A DNA stretch of 15,178 nt from Verrucomicrobiales bacterium (GCA_021648365.1 JAKISY010000108.1:1-15178), one strand, 5' to 3'; counted from the first letter of the stretch, positions 6,881 to 14,867 are shown. Notes: a model not told the origin generated them from the letters alone. Numbers and translations are program-made.

Positions 6881-9154
6881 TTATTTGATTGCCTCCAGTT
6901 TTTGTTCGATCTTGATCGAGCCCCAGTAGGCGAAGTCGTTTGGCATCTCGCCGCTGCCATTTTCGATGACCAATTGGATATTTTGTCCAGCGAATTGACT
7001 GAGGTCAATATCGAGATCGAGCCATTCTTTTTGCACAGTTTGATAGGAGACGATTTGCTCGTGAAGGACTTTTTTTCCGACCCTGACGCGCAATTTCCAG
7101 TCACCGTGAGGGTGATAGGATGCGCGTATTTTCAGGTGGGTTGATTGGTTTTTTAAGACGTCCATCCAGCGGAAGATCTCGCAAGGGCGATTCCTGTTTT
7201 TGGGTTTGGTTTGCACGGCGGTTTGATTGCGGAAGCTATCGAGGTAGATCACTCCGCCTTCGCCAACGTTCCTGATGGCAAAATTAGGTGCTAGGCGTTG
7301 CAGGTTATTTCTCCATTGTTTGGCTCGAATCGCGGCTTTTTCTTTTTTGGAAACTTCGCTCAGGTCGCCGCTGACCAGGCGCCTGGCCGTAAATTCTTGA
7401 AGTTTCGGAATTTTTCCAGCGATGGCTAATTTGAGGGATTTCTCGGGTTTTACTGGAACCATGGGCTCCAGTGCGAACCATAACATTCGCGGGATGTTGT
7501 TGTCTTCGATGTCCTCTTGGTGTTGGCTGAGCTTAGCTAAAATAGGCCAACGCTGTTCGAACGGGATTCGCTGTAAGGCGCAAGAGAGATAAAGTCGCAC
7601 GATTGGGGAGCTGTCCGAACTCGCCATTTTTTCAAATTGAACGAGATCTGCTTTGCTTGGTTTTTTGTTTTCGCAAAGTAGTTGCACGGTCCACGCGCGA
7701 ACGTATTCGTCCTGATGCTTGAGTAATTGGAATAAGCGTTCTTGGTTCAGTCCGGCGGTGACGTGCAATGCCCAGAGTGCGCGAAGGCGTTTGCCGGTGT
7801 TGGGTGCTTCGATGAGTAGTTTATCTAAAGCGGAATGCACGATTTTTTGATCCAGTTTTCCCGCTGCACTGCGCATTTGCAGTTGCAGGCGAGATTGGCG
7901 AACATACCAGTCATTGGGGTGCATTTGTAGGGCGACGAGTTGAGCGTCACTGAGTTTGCGGAGATTTGGGCGTTTGATGGGTTTGGCCTCTTTAGGGAGA
8001 ATACGATAAATGCGTCCGCTATCGGGGAAGTTGATGGTATTGCCACAGATGTCGGTGTCGTGCCAATCGAGGATGTAAACGGCGCCTTCGGGACCCGTCT
8101 GGACACTGAATCCTACCCAAGCAAGGTCGTTAGTGGTGAGGAAATCATCGCCGTGGCTGGCGATATAACTAGAGCCTTTGGGCTTAACAATATCGGTCAG
8201 AACTTGATGCTGATGAATGTTACACATGAAGAGGCGGTTGCGGTATTTTTTTGGAAAGGCATCAGCGAGATAAAAACGTGCGCCGCCGTGAGCCGAGCGG
8301 TGTTCGTGATCGCGGATGGTTTTGATGTCGTCGTAGATGTAGGGATTGACGTGGGGCCGGCTTTGTTTGTGATAGACTCCGCCTTGCACGACGTGAAAAA
8401 TATGGGGGATGACACAACAGGAGGCAAAACCTTGTCCAACATCATTGAAGTCAAACCCCCAAGGGTTGGAGAGACCGCTGGCAAAAACTTCGAACTTCTT
8501 TTTTGTCGGGTGCCAGCGCCAGATGCCACCATCGATGAATTGGCGTTGTTTTTCGGGGGTGCCTGGCTTGCCAACCATGGATTGCGTGAAGACTCCATGA
8601 CAGCCGTAGAGCCAACCATCGGGGCCCCAAATGAAGCTGTTGAGGGTTTCGTGACGATCCTGAATTCCCCATCCGTCCAGCAGGATTTCAGGCGGTCCAT
8701 CGGGTTTGTCATCACCATTGGCGTCGGGGATGAAGGTCAGGTTTGGCGGGGAGCCGACAAACACACCACCAAAGCCGACGGCTATACCGGAACTGAAAGT
8801 GAGTTGGTCGGTGAACAATTTTTTGCTATCAAAAACGCCATCGCTGTCGGTGTCTTCTAGAATCTGAATGCGTGTCACTTGTTTGTCGGTGTGTTCGCGT
8901 CGATTGACATAGTTGTAATTCTCGACCACCCAGATGCGTCCACGGTCGTCGAAGGTGAAGGCTATAGGCTCACCGATGTCGGGCTCTGCCGCGAAAACTT
9001 TGACTTCGAATTCTTTAGCAATGTCCATTTTAGCTACAGCTTCCTCTGGCTTGAGGAAGGGGGCATTGCTGGTTTTGGGCTCTGCTACGGCATGGTGAGC
9101 AATGAGAAGAACGATGACGAGCAGTAGCTCTTTGATGTGGGTGGGACTTTTCAT
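6881..9154 (-). CDS. PVC-type membrane-bound dehydrogenase-like beta-propeller protein, secreted
   Basis: This 757-aa exported protein has a signal peptide (about 1-24, ending AVA before EP). A beta-propeller/sorbosone-dehydrogenase-like region follows (about 45-400) with the Pirellula/Verrucomicrobium pattern: FEVKVFAAEPDIGEPIAFTFDDRGRIWVVE, the Asp-rich DTDSDGVFD (101-109), DANGDDKPDG (144-153) and NSFIWGPDGWLYGCHGVF. HEAT-like helical repeats follow (about 410-620), then a C-terminal beta-sandwich-like segment. The family is widespread in Planctomycetes and Verrucomicrobia; its substrates are mostly unknown, with carbohydrate or alcohol oxidation proposed. Full-length relatives often continue into a CxxCH heme domain. 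Here that domain is absent and is instead encoded by the gene just upstream, whose stop overlaps this ATG (ATGA, 9151-9154). The two products probably act together in the periplasm, with the cytochrome receiving electrons. Confidence 0.88.
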   Translation of the reverse strand: MKSPTHIKELLLVIVLLIAHHAVAEPKTSNAPFLKPEEAVAKMDIAKEFEVKVFAAEPDIGEPIAFTFDDRGRIWVVENYNYVNRREHTDKQVTRIQILEDTDSDGVFDSKKLFTDQLTFSSGIAVGFGGVFVGSPPNLTFIPDANGDDKPDGPPEILLDGWGIQDRHETLNSFIWGPDGWLYGCHGVFTQSMVGKPGTPEKQRQFIDGGIWRWHPTKKKFEVFASGLSNPWGFDFNDVGQGFASCCVIPHIFHVVQGGVYHKQSRPHVNPYIYDDIKTIRDHEHRSAHGGARFYLADAFPKKYRNRLFMCNIHQHQVLTDIVKPKGSSYIASHGDDFLTTNDLAWVGFSVQTGPEGAVYILDWHDTDICGNTINFPDSGRIYRILPKEAKPIKRPNLRKLSDAQLVALQMHPNDWYVRQSRLQLQMRSAAGKLDQKIVHSALDKLLIEAPNTGKRLRALWALHVTAGLNQERLFQLLKHQDEYVRAWTVQLLCENKKPSKADLVQFEKMASSDSSPIVRLYLSCALQRIPFEQRWPILAKLSQHQEDIEDNNIPRMLWFALEPMVPVKPEKSLKLAIAGKIPKLQEFTARRLVSGDLSEVSKKEKAAIRAKQWRNNLQRLAPNFAIRNVGEGGVIYLDSFRNQTAVQTKPKNRNRPCEIFRWMDVLKNQSTHLKIRASYHPHGDWKLRVRVGKKVLHEQIVSYQTVQKEWLDLDIDLSQFAGQNIQLVIENGSGEMPNDFAYWGSIKIEQKLEAIK

Positions 9155-10422
9155 TTTGGTAAATTTACTTGTTGGGTGCTTTGCAAATATTTGATGAGGT
9201 CGATGATTTCATTGGGCTTCAAGGTCTGCAGCAGTCCTTCTGGCATCATCGAGAGGGGGGAAGTTCCACGCTTCTTGATGTCGCTTTTCAATACGGTTGT
9301 CGATACCCCGACCATGTTAAGAATGATACGCTGTTCGTCCTCCTGGGCAATGGTGCCGGCGAGCAGTTGCCCTCCTTTGGTGGTGATGGAGACGAGCTTG
9401 TAAGCGTCTGGAATATCTCCGCTGGGGTCGAGGATGTTAAGTAGGATGTAGTCGAGATCGGCGCGATTGGATCCAGTGAGTTCGGGGCCAATTTTGCCAC
9501 CGTCTCCGTATAACACATGACAAGGGGCGCAGGTGCGTTGAAAGATGGCGCGTCCGTTTGATGCCTTGGCTTTGGTAAGAGCCTGGTGGCTTAGAAGTTT
9601 TTTGTATTTTTTGATGAGAGCCGTCTTATCTTTCGATAGTTCGCCAAGGTTGCCATAGGCTGCAGTGAATATTTTACTGTGCTGGCCTTGTAGGCTGCGA
9701 GCGATGTAAGCGGGAATGTCTTTTTTAGGCACCGTTTTTTCAGCGATAGCTTTTATCAAAGCGAGGGAGTATTGATTTCTGGTGCTTAGGGTTTCGATCA
9801 CCGCACGTTTGCTCGCATCATCAAAGTCGGAATAGTGAGCGAGGAGAATTTTGGGAGCCTGTTTGTCTGCTAGCGAACTGTAGGCGCGGATGGCATCGAT
9901 GCGAAGATCGGGATCGTCGATGAGCTTTTCGAGCTCTTTTCTGAGTTCTACATTCTGTTGGATAATGAGTGATTTTAATGCGGCGCGGCGATCAGCTGTA
10001 GCAGCTTTGTCATTGCGCAGTGTGGCTAGCGCTTTTGCGGTGGCAGCTTGATCTCCAAATATCTGACTGAGGTGCCGAGACATTTTGACGATATTGGGAA
10101 GTGGACTTTTTTCTAGCTGGGTGCTGACGTGCTTCCAATTTTTTGGAGTGGGAACGTTGCGGCGTCCGTCTAGCCCTTTCAACATGCCGCGCATGAGGGT
10201 CGCCTGAATAGCAGGGTCCTGAGTAGCTGCGAGGGTGCGTGTGAGTAGGTCGAGGGAAGCTCGCGCATCCATCTTGCGAACGGCACGTAGGCGAAGGGCG
10301 TCGCGGTCTGCTGCGGGGACGGGTGAGGATGGGGGCTTGCTTTGTGCGTTAGCGCTAGCTGATAAAAATAGACTTAAGCAAATGCCGACCGCAGCAAGGA
10401 AAGGGTGCCTTTTGTTATTCAT
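9151..10422 (-). CDS. Secreted HEAT-repeat protein with C-terminal CxxCH c-type heme domain
   Basis: Starting from ATG 10422 the product is 423 aa with a clear signal peptide (MNNKRHPFLAAVGICLSLFL, cleavage likely after SANA, about residue 26). An in-frame TTG at 10473 would add 17 residues that spoil the signal peptide, so it is not used. Residues about 45-280 are helical HEAT-like repeats. Residues 285-423 match the Pirellula/Verrucomicrobium-type heme-binding domain: GRAIFQRTCAPCHVLYGDGG with CAPCH at 298-302, then IGPELTGSNR, a NILDPSGDIPDAYK segment and SLMMPEGL-like SPLSMMPEGL with candidate distal ligand M392 or M393. It is the natural electron-transfer partner of the downstream propeller protein, with which it overlaps by 4 nt. 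A candidate promoter and an inverted repeat lie in the 110-nt gap upstream. Confidence 0.88.
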   Translation of the reverse strand: MNNKRHPFLAAVGICLSLFLSASANAQSKPPSSPVPAADRDALRLRAVRKMDARASLDLLTRTLAATQDPAIQATLMRGMLKGLDGRRNVPTPKNWKHVSTQLEKSPLPNIVKMSRHLSQIFGDQAATAKALATLRNDKAATADRRAALKSLIIQQNVELRKELEKLIDDPDLRIDAIRAYSSLADKQAPKILLAHYSDFDDASKRAVIETLSTRNQYSLALIKAIAEKTVPKKDIPAYIARSLQGQHSKIFTAAYGNLGELSKDKTALIKKYKKLLSHQALTKAKASNGRAIFQRTCAPCHVLYGDGGKIGPELTGSNRADLDYILLNILDPSGDIPDAYKLVSITTKGGQLLAGTIAQEDEQRIILNMVGVSTTVLKSDIKKRGTSPLSMMPEGLLQTLKPNEIIDLIKYLQSTQQVNLPK

Positions 10423-10450
10423 GCTTACAACATAAAAGCAGAGATCCACG

Positions 10451-10474
10451 GTTGTCTTGCTCGAATAGGACAAC
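10451..10474. promoter_or_regulatory. Inverted repeat GTTGTC-N12-GACAAC in leader of cytochrome gene
   Basis: GTTGTC at 10451-10456 and GACAAC at 10469-10474 form a perfect 6-bp inverted repeat with a 12-nt spacer. It lies 29 nt upstream of the cytochrome ATG and directly downstream of the candidate -10 box, so it would overlap the predicted transcription start. This is a plausible operator or 5' leader stem. No regulator is assigned, and six-base arms can occur by chance. Confidence 0.35.
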
Positions 10475-10475
10475 T

Positions 10476-10504
10476 TTTATAATGAATCGGACATTTGTTT
10501 GTAA
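10476..10504 (-). promoter_or_regulatory. Candidate sigma70-type promoter for cytochrome/dehydrogenase pair
   Basis: Read on the minus strand, TTACAA (10504-10499) and TATAAA (10481-10476) are separated by 17 nt. The -10 box matches consensus at 5 of 6 positions; the -35 box is weak at 3 of 6. It lies between the kinase gene stop (10533) and the cytochrome start (10422), and would allow the two secreted proteins to be expressed separately from the nitrate transporter and kinase genes. Confidence 0.35.
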
Positions 10505-10532
10505 TTCAATTGAGGCGTTTTATTTGGGGCAT

Positions 10533-12278
10533 TTAGGAGGAGAGGCGGAATAGCAATAGGATAATGATGGCAAACAGGATGCCGCAGAGGAGTTTCCAAA
10601 AGAGCACGGGATTTTTTTCGATCAGTGGCAGAGCTTGTTTTTTGAGATATTGTGGATTGGGGTGGCGGAGGTCGTGAATGAATTCGGAGAGGCTGTCGTA
10701 GCGCAAGTCGGCGTTGATGCTGAGGGCTTTTTTAAGCGTTTGGTCGATCCAAGTTGGAACGAGGGGTTGGCTGTGACTAGCGGGGCGGTAAGTCAGCTGG
10801 TGGAAATCTGCTGCTGTGGTGGCACTTTCCCACTTGGAGCCGTAGGGGTGTTTGCCGCCGGTGAGCAGGTGGTAGGTGATCATGGCGATGGAGAATTGAT
10901 CTGAGCGTGGGCTGGCGGGTAGATCGAGTCGATATTCTGGCGCGCTGAAATCCACGGTTCCTAGAGCAGCTTGGCGATTGAAAGGTTGCTCGATTTCTTG
11001 CATGCCCGCGATGCGGCAAGAGCCGTAGTCGATGATGACGGGGCTGAGGTCTTTAGTGAGGATGATGTTGCCCAGCTTGAGATCCTGATGAAGTGTCTCG
11101 CGGCGATGCAGAGCGCGCACGCCTTCGATGATGCCTGCGGTGATGCTGATGATGGAGGGTATGTCAGGTGCACCGTTATTTTCATCGATCCATTGTTGCA
11201 GGGTGCGACCTTCGATGTATTCTTGTAGATGATAGAGGAACTTTCGCGTTCGCACGAGGCGCACAGCTTTGTTGAGGTGGGCATTTTTGACGCGACTGCC
11301 GATCCATTCTTCCATCGCGAACCGTTCGATGTAGGCAGCGTCGTCTTCAAAATTGACAGAGGGGGTTTTCATCACCATTCGTTCGCCTTTACCTTCTTCG
11401 TCGGTCACCACATAGAGCTGGCTAGTTTTGCTAGCGTAGAGCAAGCTTTCGACACGAAAGCCGTCGATTTTTTGTCCAGGTTTGAGGTCGGGTGGAAAGG
11501 GTAATGAGCTCAGTTGTCGATAGATATCGTCGCGCTCGGCGCCGGGCAGTTTGTCTACTTTGACCAGCTGGCAGGTCAGGTTGTCTGGGCTATGATTTTG
11601 ATGAGCTTTCTGCACTAGTGCTTCGGCAAAAAAATCGAGGTGGTCCCCTTTTGGTTCGCTAGCAAGAATAGCTTCAGTTTCTGCACGAGAGACATATTCG
11701 TGTACGCCGTCAGAGGTCAATACGAGCAGATCGCCTTCTTCTATAGCTAGGCTGTGGAAATCCACTTCGAGATTGACTCCGAGTCCAATCGCGCGGCTGA
11801 GGTAGGTCGAGCTTTTTGAAATACGAGTGGAATGGTCGCGGGTGAGTTGTTCGAGTTTGCCGTCACGATAGAGGCTGATACGGGTATCGCCGACGTGGAA
11901 CAAGTAGGCGGTTCTGGATTTTAAGATCAGAATGCTGAGGGTGGTGACGTAGCCTTTTTCGTCGAGGTAGCCTGCCGACTGAGTTTGTCCGTATAGCCAG
12001 CGGTTGAGAGAGGTGATGACTTTGTGCGCAGAGGTTTTCACACTCCATGAATCGGGGGTGCTGTAGTAGTCGTTGAGGAAGCCTTGCACGCAGGTCTCTG
12101 CAGCGTCGCGTCCAGCACTGGCGGCACTGACGCCATCGGCGATGACTGCGGTGATGCCTTTGGTAGCTAGGGCTTCGTCGGCAGGGATGCGGATGCCGAT
12201 GATGTCATCATTTTCATCCTTGGCTCCAGCCGTGGTGGACTGACCTTCGCTAACTTTTAATGTAAGGTCGTGTTGCAA
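10533..12278 (-). CDS. Bifunctional PP2C phosphatase / Ser-Thr protein kinase with C-terminal membrane anchor
   Basis: This 581-aa protein joins two opposing activities. Residues about 5-240 are a PP2C/SpoIIE-like phosphatase: ADGVSAASAG (47-56, D48), HVGDTR (128-133, D131), TSDGVHEY (188-195, D190) and DNLT (232-235) give the metal-binding aspartates. Residues about 272-538 are a Hanks-type kinase: Lys in MVMKTP (K304), catalytic loop HQDLKLGN (397-404, D399), DYG in place of DFG (417-419), and APE (446-448). HQD instead of HRD makes it a non-RD kinase, so it may not need activation-loop phosphorylation. A C-terminal transmembrane helix (about 557-577) tethers it to the inner membrane. It starts at TTG 12278, 24 nt after the nitrate transporter gene. 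This pairing is known next to NarK/NasA transporters in proteobacterial nitrate-assimilation loci, where its target is not well defined. Confidence 0.88.
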   Translation of the reverse strand: MQHDLTLKVSEGQSTTAGAKDENDDIIGIRIPADEALATKGITAVIADGVSAASAGRDAAETCVQGFLNDYYSTPDSWSVKTSAHKVITSLNRWLYGQTQSAGYLDEKGYVTTLSILILKSRTAYLFHVGDTRISLYRDGKLEQLTRDHSTRISKSSTYLSRAIGLGVNLEVDFHSLAIEEGDLLVLTSDGVHEYVSRAETEAILASEPKGDHLDFFAEALVQKAHQNHSPDNLTCQLVKVDKLPGAERDDIYRQLSSLPFPPDLKPGQKIDGFRVESLLYASKTSQLYVVTDEEGKGERMVMKTPSVNFEDDAAYIERFAMEEWIGSRVKNAHLNKAVRLVRTRKFLYHLQEYIEGRTLQQWIDENNGAPDIPSIISITAGIIEGVRALHRRETLHQDLKLGNIILTKDLSPVIIDYGSCRIAGMQEIEQPFNRQAALGTVDFSAPEYRLDLPASPRSDQFSIAMITYHLLTGGKHPYGSKWESATTAADFHQLTYRPASHSQPLVPTWIDQTLKKALSINADLRYDSLSEFIHDLRHPNPQYLKKQALPLIEKNPVLFWKLLCGILFAIIILLLFRLSS

Positions 12279-12302
12279 GCGTTTCAGGTGATGATGTTTG
12301 GA

Positions 12303-13775
12303 TTAGGAGATTTCGATGAGCTCTACGGTGCCGTCAGGCATCACTTCGGTGATGTGTCCTTTGGGCTCGGTTAAGAAACAAGAGACGGTAAAACCTACCA
12401 CACTTGAAGAGGCTATGACCATGAAAAAAGTTGAGGCGTCGACAAAGGAATAAATGGTAAGAAAAATTACTGCACCGACGTTGCCATAGGCACCGGTCAT
12501 ACCAGCGATTTGACCAGTCATGCGGCGTTGGATGAGTGGCACCATGGCGAATACGGCGCCTTCTCCACATTGCACGAAAAATGAGCAGATCATGGTCATG
12601 ATGACAGCGGCTGGCAGGAACCAACTGCTACCGATTTGGCTCATGCCTAGATAGCCAACAGCTAGCCCTGCCATGAAAATCAACATGGTCTTGCGGCGGC
12701 CAAATTTATCGCTGAGCATACCTCCTGTAGGACGAGCAACGAGGTTCATGAAAGCAAAACCTGCAGCGAGTAGTCCGGCGGTGATGGGTGAGAGTTTGAA
12801 AACTTCGATGAAAAACATGGGTAACATCGATACTACGGCAAGTTCGGATCCGAAGGTGATGAAGTAGTTCACATTAAGAATGGCGACTTGGCGAAAGGGG
12901 TAGCGGTGCAGCTCAGGCGTGCCGTTTTTGAGCATGTCTTTATTGACCCGGTAGATTTGAGAGATCTGAAAAATCAATAATAAAAAGAGCCCTATGCAAG
13001 CACTGTAAAAAGCTCCTTGTGAGATGAGTTGGACTCCAGAAGCTGAGAGCTTCCACGCTAGCAGGGCGAGGGCGCCGTAGAGCGGTAGGGTCATAAAGAT
13101 GAGAAAATAAAAGTCACCACGCGTGCTGACTTCCAGCCCACCCGATTTTTTAGGCTTGAAGTAGGTGGCGCCTTTGGGAGTGTTGCGAACGGAAATATAA
13201 TAAACTATCCCGTAACATGAAGCCATGGCCCCAGTGAGTAACATCGCGTAGCGCCAGCCGTTTTCACCACCAAAGGCTAGGGCAAGTGAAGGCAGTGTCA
13301 TCGCCGCCGCTGCTGAACCGAAGTTTCCCCAACCGCCGTAAATGCCCTCGGCTAAACCGACTTGTTTGGCGGGAAACCATTCGCCGACCATGCGGATACC
13401 GATGACAAAGCCTGCGCCGACAAAGCCCATCAGAAAACGCGCAAGAGCGAGTTGCTCGAAACTTTGGGCGAGCGCAAAAAAGGAGCATAAAACTCCTGCG
13501 CTCATCAGCAGTAAACTGAAGGTTAATCGTGGGCCAAAACGATCCACTAGCATTCCGATGACAATACGCGCTGGTATAGTGAGTGCGACATTGAGGATGA
13601 GCAACGATTTCCACTGAGTTTTGGTGAGCTGGAAGGTTTCTGAAATCACACTGCCCAGTGGGGCGTGGTTGAACCAGAGGAAAAAGGTCAGGAAAAATGC
13701 GAACCAAGTGAAATGCAGTGTGCGAATCGCTGGATCGCGAAACTTCAGGACATTAAGCTGTGATGTGGATGACAT
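12303..13775 (-). CDS. NarK/NasA-family nitrate/nitrite transporter (MFS, NNP family)
   Basis: From ATG 13775 the protein has 490 aa and about twelve membrane helices; an upstream TTG (13805) would add ten residues of no family character. Family marks are the N-terminal IRTLHFTWFAFFLTFFLWFNHAPLG, the first nitrate signature region (LMGFVGAGFVIGIRMVGEWFPAKQVG with GIYGGWGNFGSAAA), and the second, GEGAVFAMVPLIQRRMTGQIAG with MTGAYGNVGAV. The arginine in FVIGIRMVGEW and the basic residues of the second half are candidates for anion binding. It should import nitrate or exchange nitrate and nitrite at the inner membrane. It is the first gene of a minus-strand run, 24 nt before the phosphatase/kinase. 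No nas, nar, nir or nap reductase gene is in the window. The hairpin at 13854-13905 lies in its upstream region. Confidence 0.9.
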   Translation of the reverse strand: MSSTSQLNVLKFRDPAIRTLHFTWFAFFLTFFLWFNHAPLGSVISETFQLTKTQWKSLLILNVALTIPARIVIGMLVDRFGPRLTFSLLLMSAGVLCSFFALAQSFEQLALARFLMGFVGAGFVIGIRMVGEWFPAKQVGLAEGIYGGWGNFGSAAAAMTLPSLALAFGGENGWRYAMLLTGAMASCYGIVYYISVRNTPKGATYFKPKKSGGLEVSTRGDFYFLIFMTLPLYGALALLAWKLSASGVQLISQGAFYSACIGLFLLLIFQISQIYRVNKDMLKNGTPELHRYPFRQVAILNVNYFITFGSELAVVSMLPMFFIEVFKLSPITAGLLAAGFAFMNLVARPTGGMLSDKFGRRKTMLIFMAGLAVGYLGMSQIGSSWFLPAAVIMTMICSFFVQCGEGAVFAMVPLIQRRMTGQIAGMTGAYGNVGAVIFLTIYSFVDASTFFMVIASSSVVGFTVSCFLTEPKGHITEVMPDGTVELIEIS

Positions 13776-13853
13776 GCTGCATAGAATACGCAACGAACGT
13801 GCCAAGTTTGCTAGTCTTTTGAGATTTTTCTGTGAAATATTAAAGAATGGGAG

Positions 13854-13905
13854 AAAAAGTGAACCGAAACTTTGTCCGGGCGGACAAAGTTTCGGTTCAC
13901 TTTTT
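13854..13905. repeat. Perfect 25-bp-arm palindrome between divergent genes
   Basis: The left arm is AAAAAGTGAACC (13854-13865) continuing GAAACTTTGTCCG to 13878. The spacer is GG (13879-13880), and the right arm (13881-13905) is the exact reverse complement, ending in a T-run that continues to 13907. With A-tract, long stem and T-tract it looks like a bidirectional intrinsic terminator. It sits between divergently transcribed genes, upstream of both, where a terminator is not expected. Its central 37 bp match the cores of the three downstream tandem repeats at 33 of 37 positions. It ends just before the GGAGG at 13908-13912, the putative ribosome binding site of the PaaX-like gene. Operator, attenuator and REP-like mobile element all remain possible. 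Confidence 0.85.
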
Positions 13906-13930
13906 TTGGAGGATTGTGTATGATAGGTTG

Positions 13931-14704
13931 ATGAAGGCGCAAACGGAGCTGTTACTTTATCAATTGTTGTGGACCGCAGAACAGTTATCTTTTCCTACAT
14001 TTCGTAATCTTTCTACGAGTTTTGAGAGTTGGGCGTATTCGAAGAAATTACTGCGAGTCGTGCGCAGGTTAGAGAGTGAGCATCTACTAGAAACACAGGG
14101 TGGGGATTGTTTGGATCGCGTGGTTTTATTGACAGAAAAAGGTCGTCAGATGATTGTTGGAGATCGAGATCCTGAAAAGGAATGGCAAAAAGCGTGGGAT
14201 GGAATTTGGCGCATGGTGCTTTTTGATATTCCTGAAACTCAACGTGAACTCCGTAGGGAACTTCGGGGAGTGCTCCATGCTCACCATTTTGGGTGTTTTC
14301 AGCAAAGTGTTTGGCTTTCACCGCACACGATGGATGCGATCAATCAAATGCTCGCTAAAAAAAGAGCTGGCTTAGCTCGCTTCACCTTGATGGAGGGGCG
14401 CTTGCTTTTTGGTGAAAAAGATACGGATGTGGTGGCGAGCTCATGGGATTTCCCTAAGCTCAATCGCAAGTATGAAGTTTATATACAATTTGTGAAAAAG
14501 CATTTGGATAATAAGAAAAAATCACATCAAATCATCAACTCTGATAATGTTTTAGCGATGGAGAAATCTCTTTGGGAAAGCGCAGTGAGACTAGATCCAC
14601 TATTACCTGAAGCATTGTTGCCAAAGGGGTATTTAGGTCAAAAGGCGAATAGCTTACGCAAAAAAATGGTGACGATGATGATGAAAGCTTTGCTGGGAAG
14701 ATAA
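13931..14704 (+). CDS. PaaX-family protein with winged-helix and Cas2-like domains
   Basis: From ATG 13931 the protein has 257 aa. The N-terminus (about 1-75) fits a winged-helix fold ending in LDRVVLLTEKGRQMI. Residues about 88-190 match the Cas2-like middle domain of PaaX proteins: WDGIWRMVLFDIPETQRELR (90-109), whose D99 aligns with the conserved Asp of the Cas2 first strand, then FGCFQQSVWLSPH (120-132). The C-terminal part has LDPLLPEALLPKGYLGQKA (221-239), the usual PaaX C-domain block. E. coli PaaX represses phenylacetate catabolism in response to phenylacetyl-CoA; no such genes are nearby. The frame stays open upstream to ATG 13847, but that would translate the hairpin, so a start at 13916 (GTG), 13928 (TTG) or 13931 is more likely. 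GGAGG lies at 13908-13912. Palindromes of one family lie on both sides. The gene is more AT-rich than its neighbours. Confidence 0.8.
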   Translation: MKAQTELLLYQLLWTAEQLSFPTFRNLSTSFESWAYSKKLLRVVRRLESEHLLETQGGDCLDRVVLLTEKGRQMIVGDRDPEKEWQKAWDGIWRMVLFDIPETQRELRRELRGVLHAHHFGCFQQSVWLSPHTMDAINQMLAKKRAGLARFTLMEGRLLFGEKDTDVVASSWDFPKLNRKYEVYIQFVKKHLDNKKKSHQIINSDNVLAMEKSLWESAVRLDPLLPEALLPKGYLGQKANSLRKKMVTMMMKALLGR

Positions 14705-14724
14705 AGTTTTTTCCTGGTGAAAAC

Positions 14725-14867
14725 GGGTACCGAAAACTTGTCCGGGCGGACAGAGTTTCGGTTCTGTGCAGTGGTGGGAGGTATTGGGCTGGGGTGTTTG
14801 AGTGGATTTGTGGAATTGGGTTCCGACCACTAAGATTGGGAGGAAGCTTGGGGTGGTAGTTTTATGC
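14725..14867. repeat. Tandem repeat unit 1 (143 bp)
   Basis: This first unit begins with GGGTACCGAAAAC 20 nt after the PaaX-like stop codon. Its core (14728-14764) is an imperfect palindrome: TACCGAAAACTTGTCCG, spacer GG, then CGGACAGAGTTTCGGTTC, with three adjacent mismatches in the middle of the stem. A second possible stem joins AGTGGT (14770-14775) to ACCACT (14826-14831). An alternative pairing is CCAC near 14827 with GTGG near 14853. No reading frame or spacer-like variable segment is apparent. Confidence 0.85.

Noticed and set aside
7940..8860. A 306-codon open frame on the plus strand
   Set aside because: It lies wholly antisense to the well-supported propeller dehydrogenase gene, has no recognisable motif and no promoter or ribosome binding site, so it is a shadow of the coding strand.
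13798..13842. Possible promoter for the nitrate transporter on the minus strand (TTCACA, 17 nt, TAGCAA)
   Set aside because: The -35 is good but the -10 matches only 3 of 6 positions; too weak to list as a feature.
13847..13930. Extended N-terminus of the PaaX-like protein from ATG 13847
   Set aside because: It would translate the whole palindrome, and the family-like N-terminus begins at MKAQTELLLY. A start at or just before 13931 is more reasonable.
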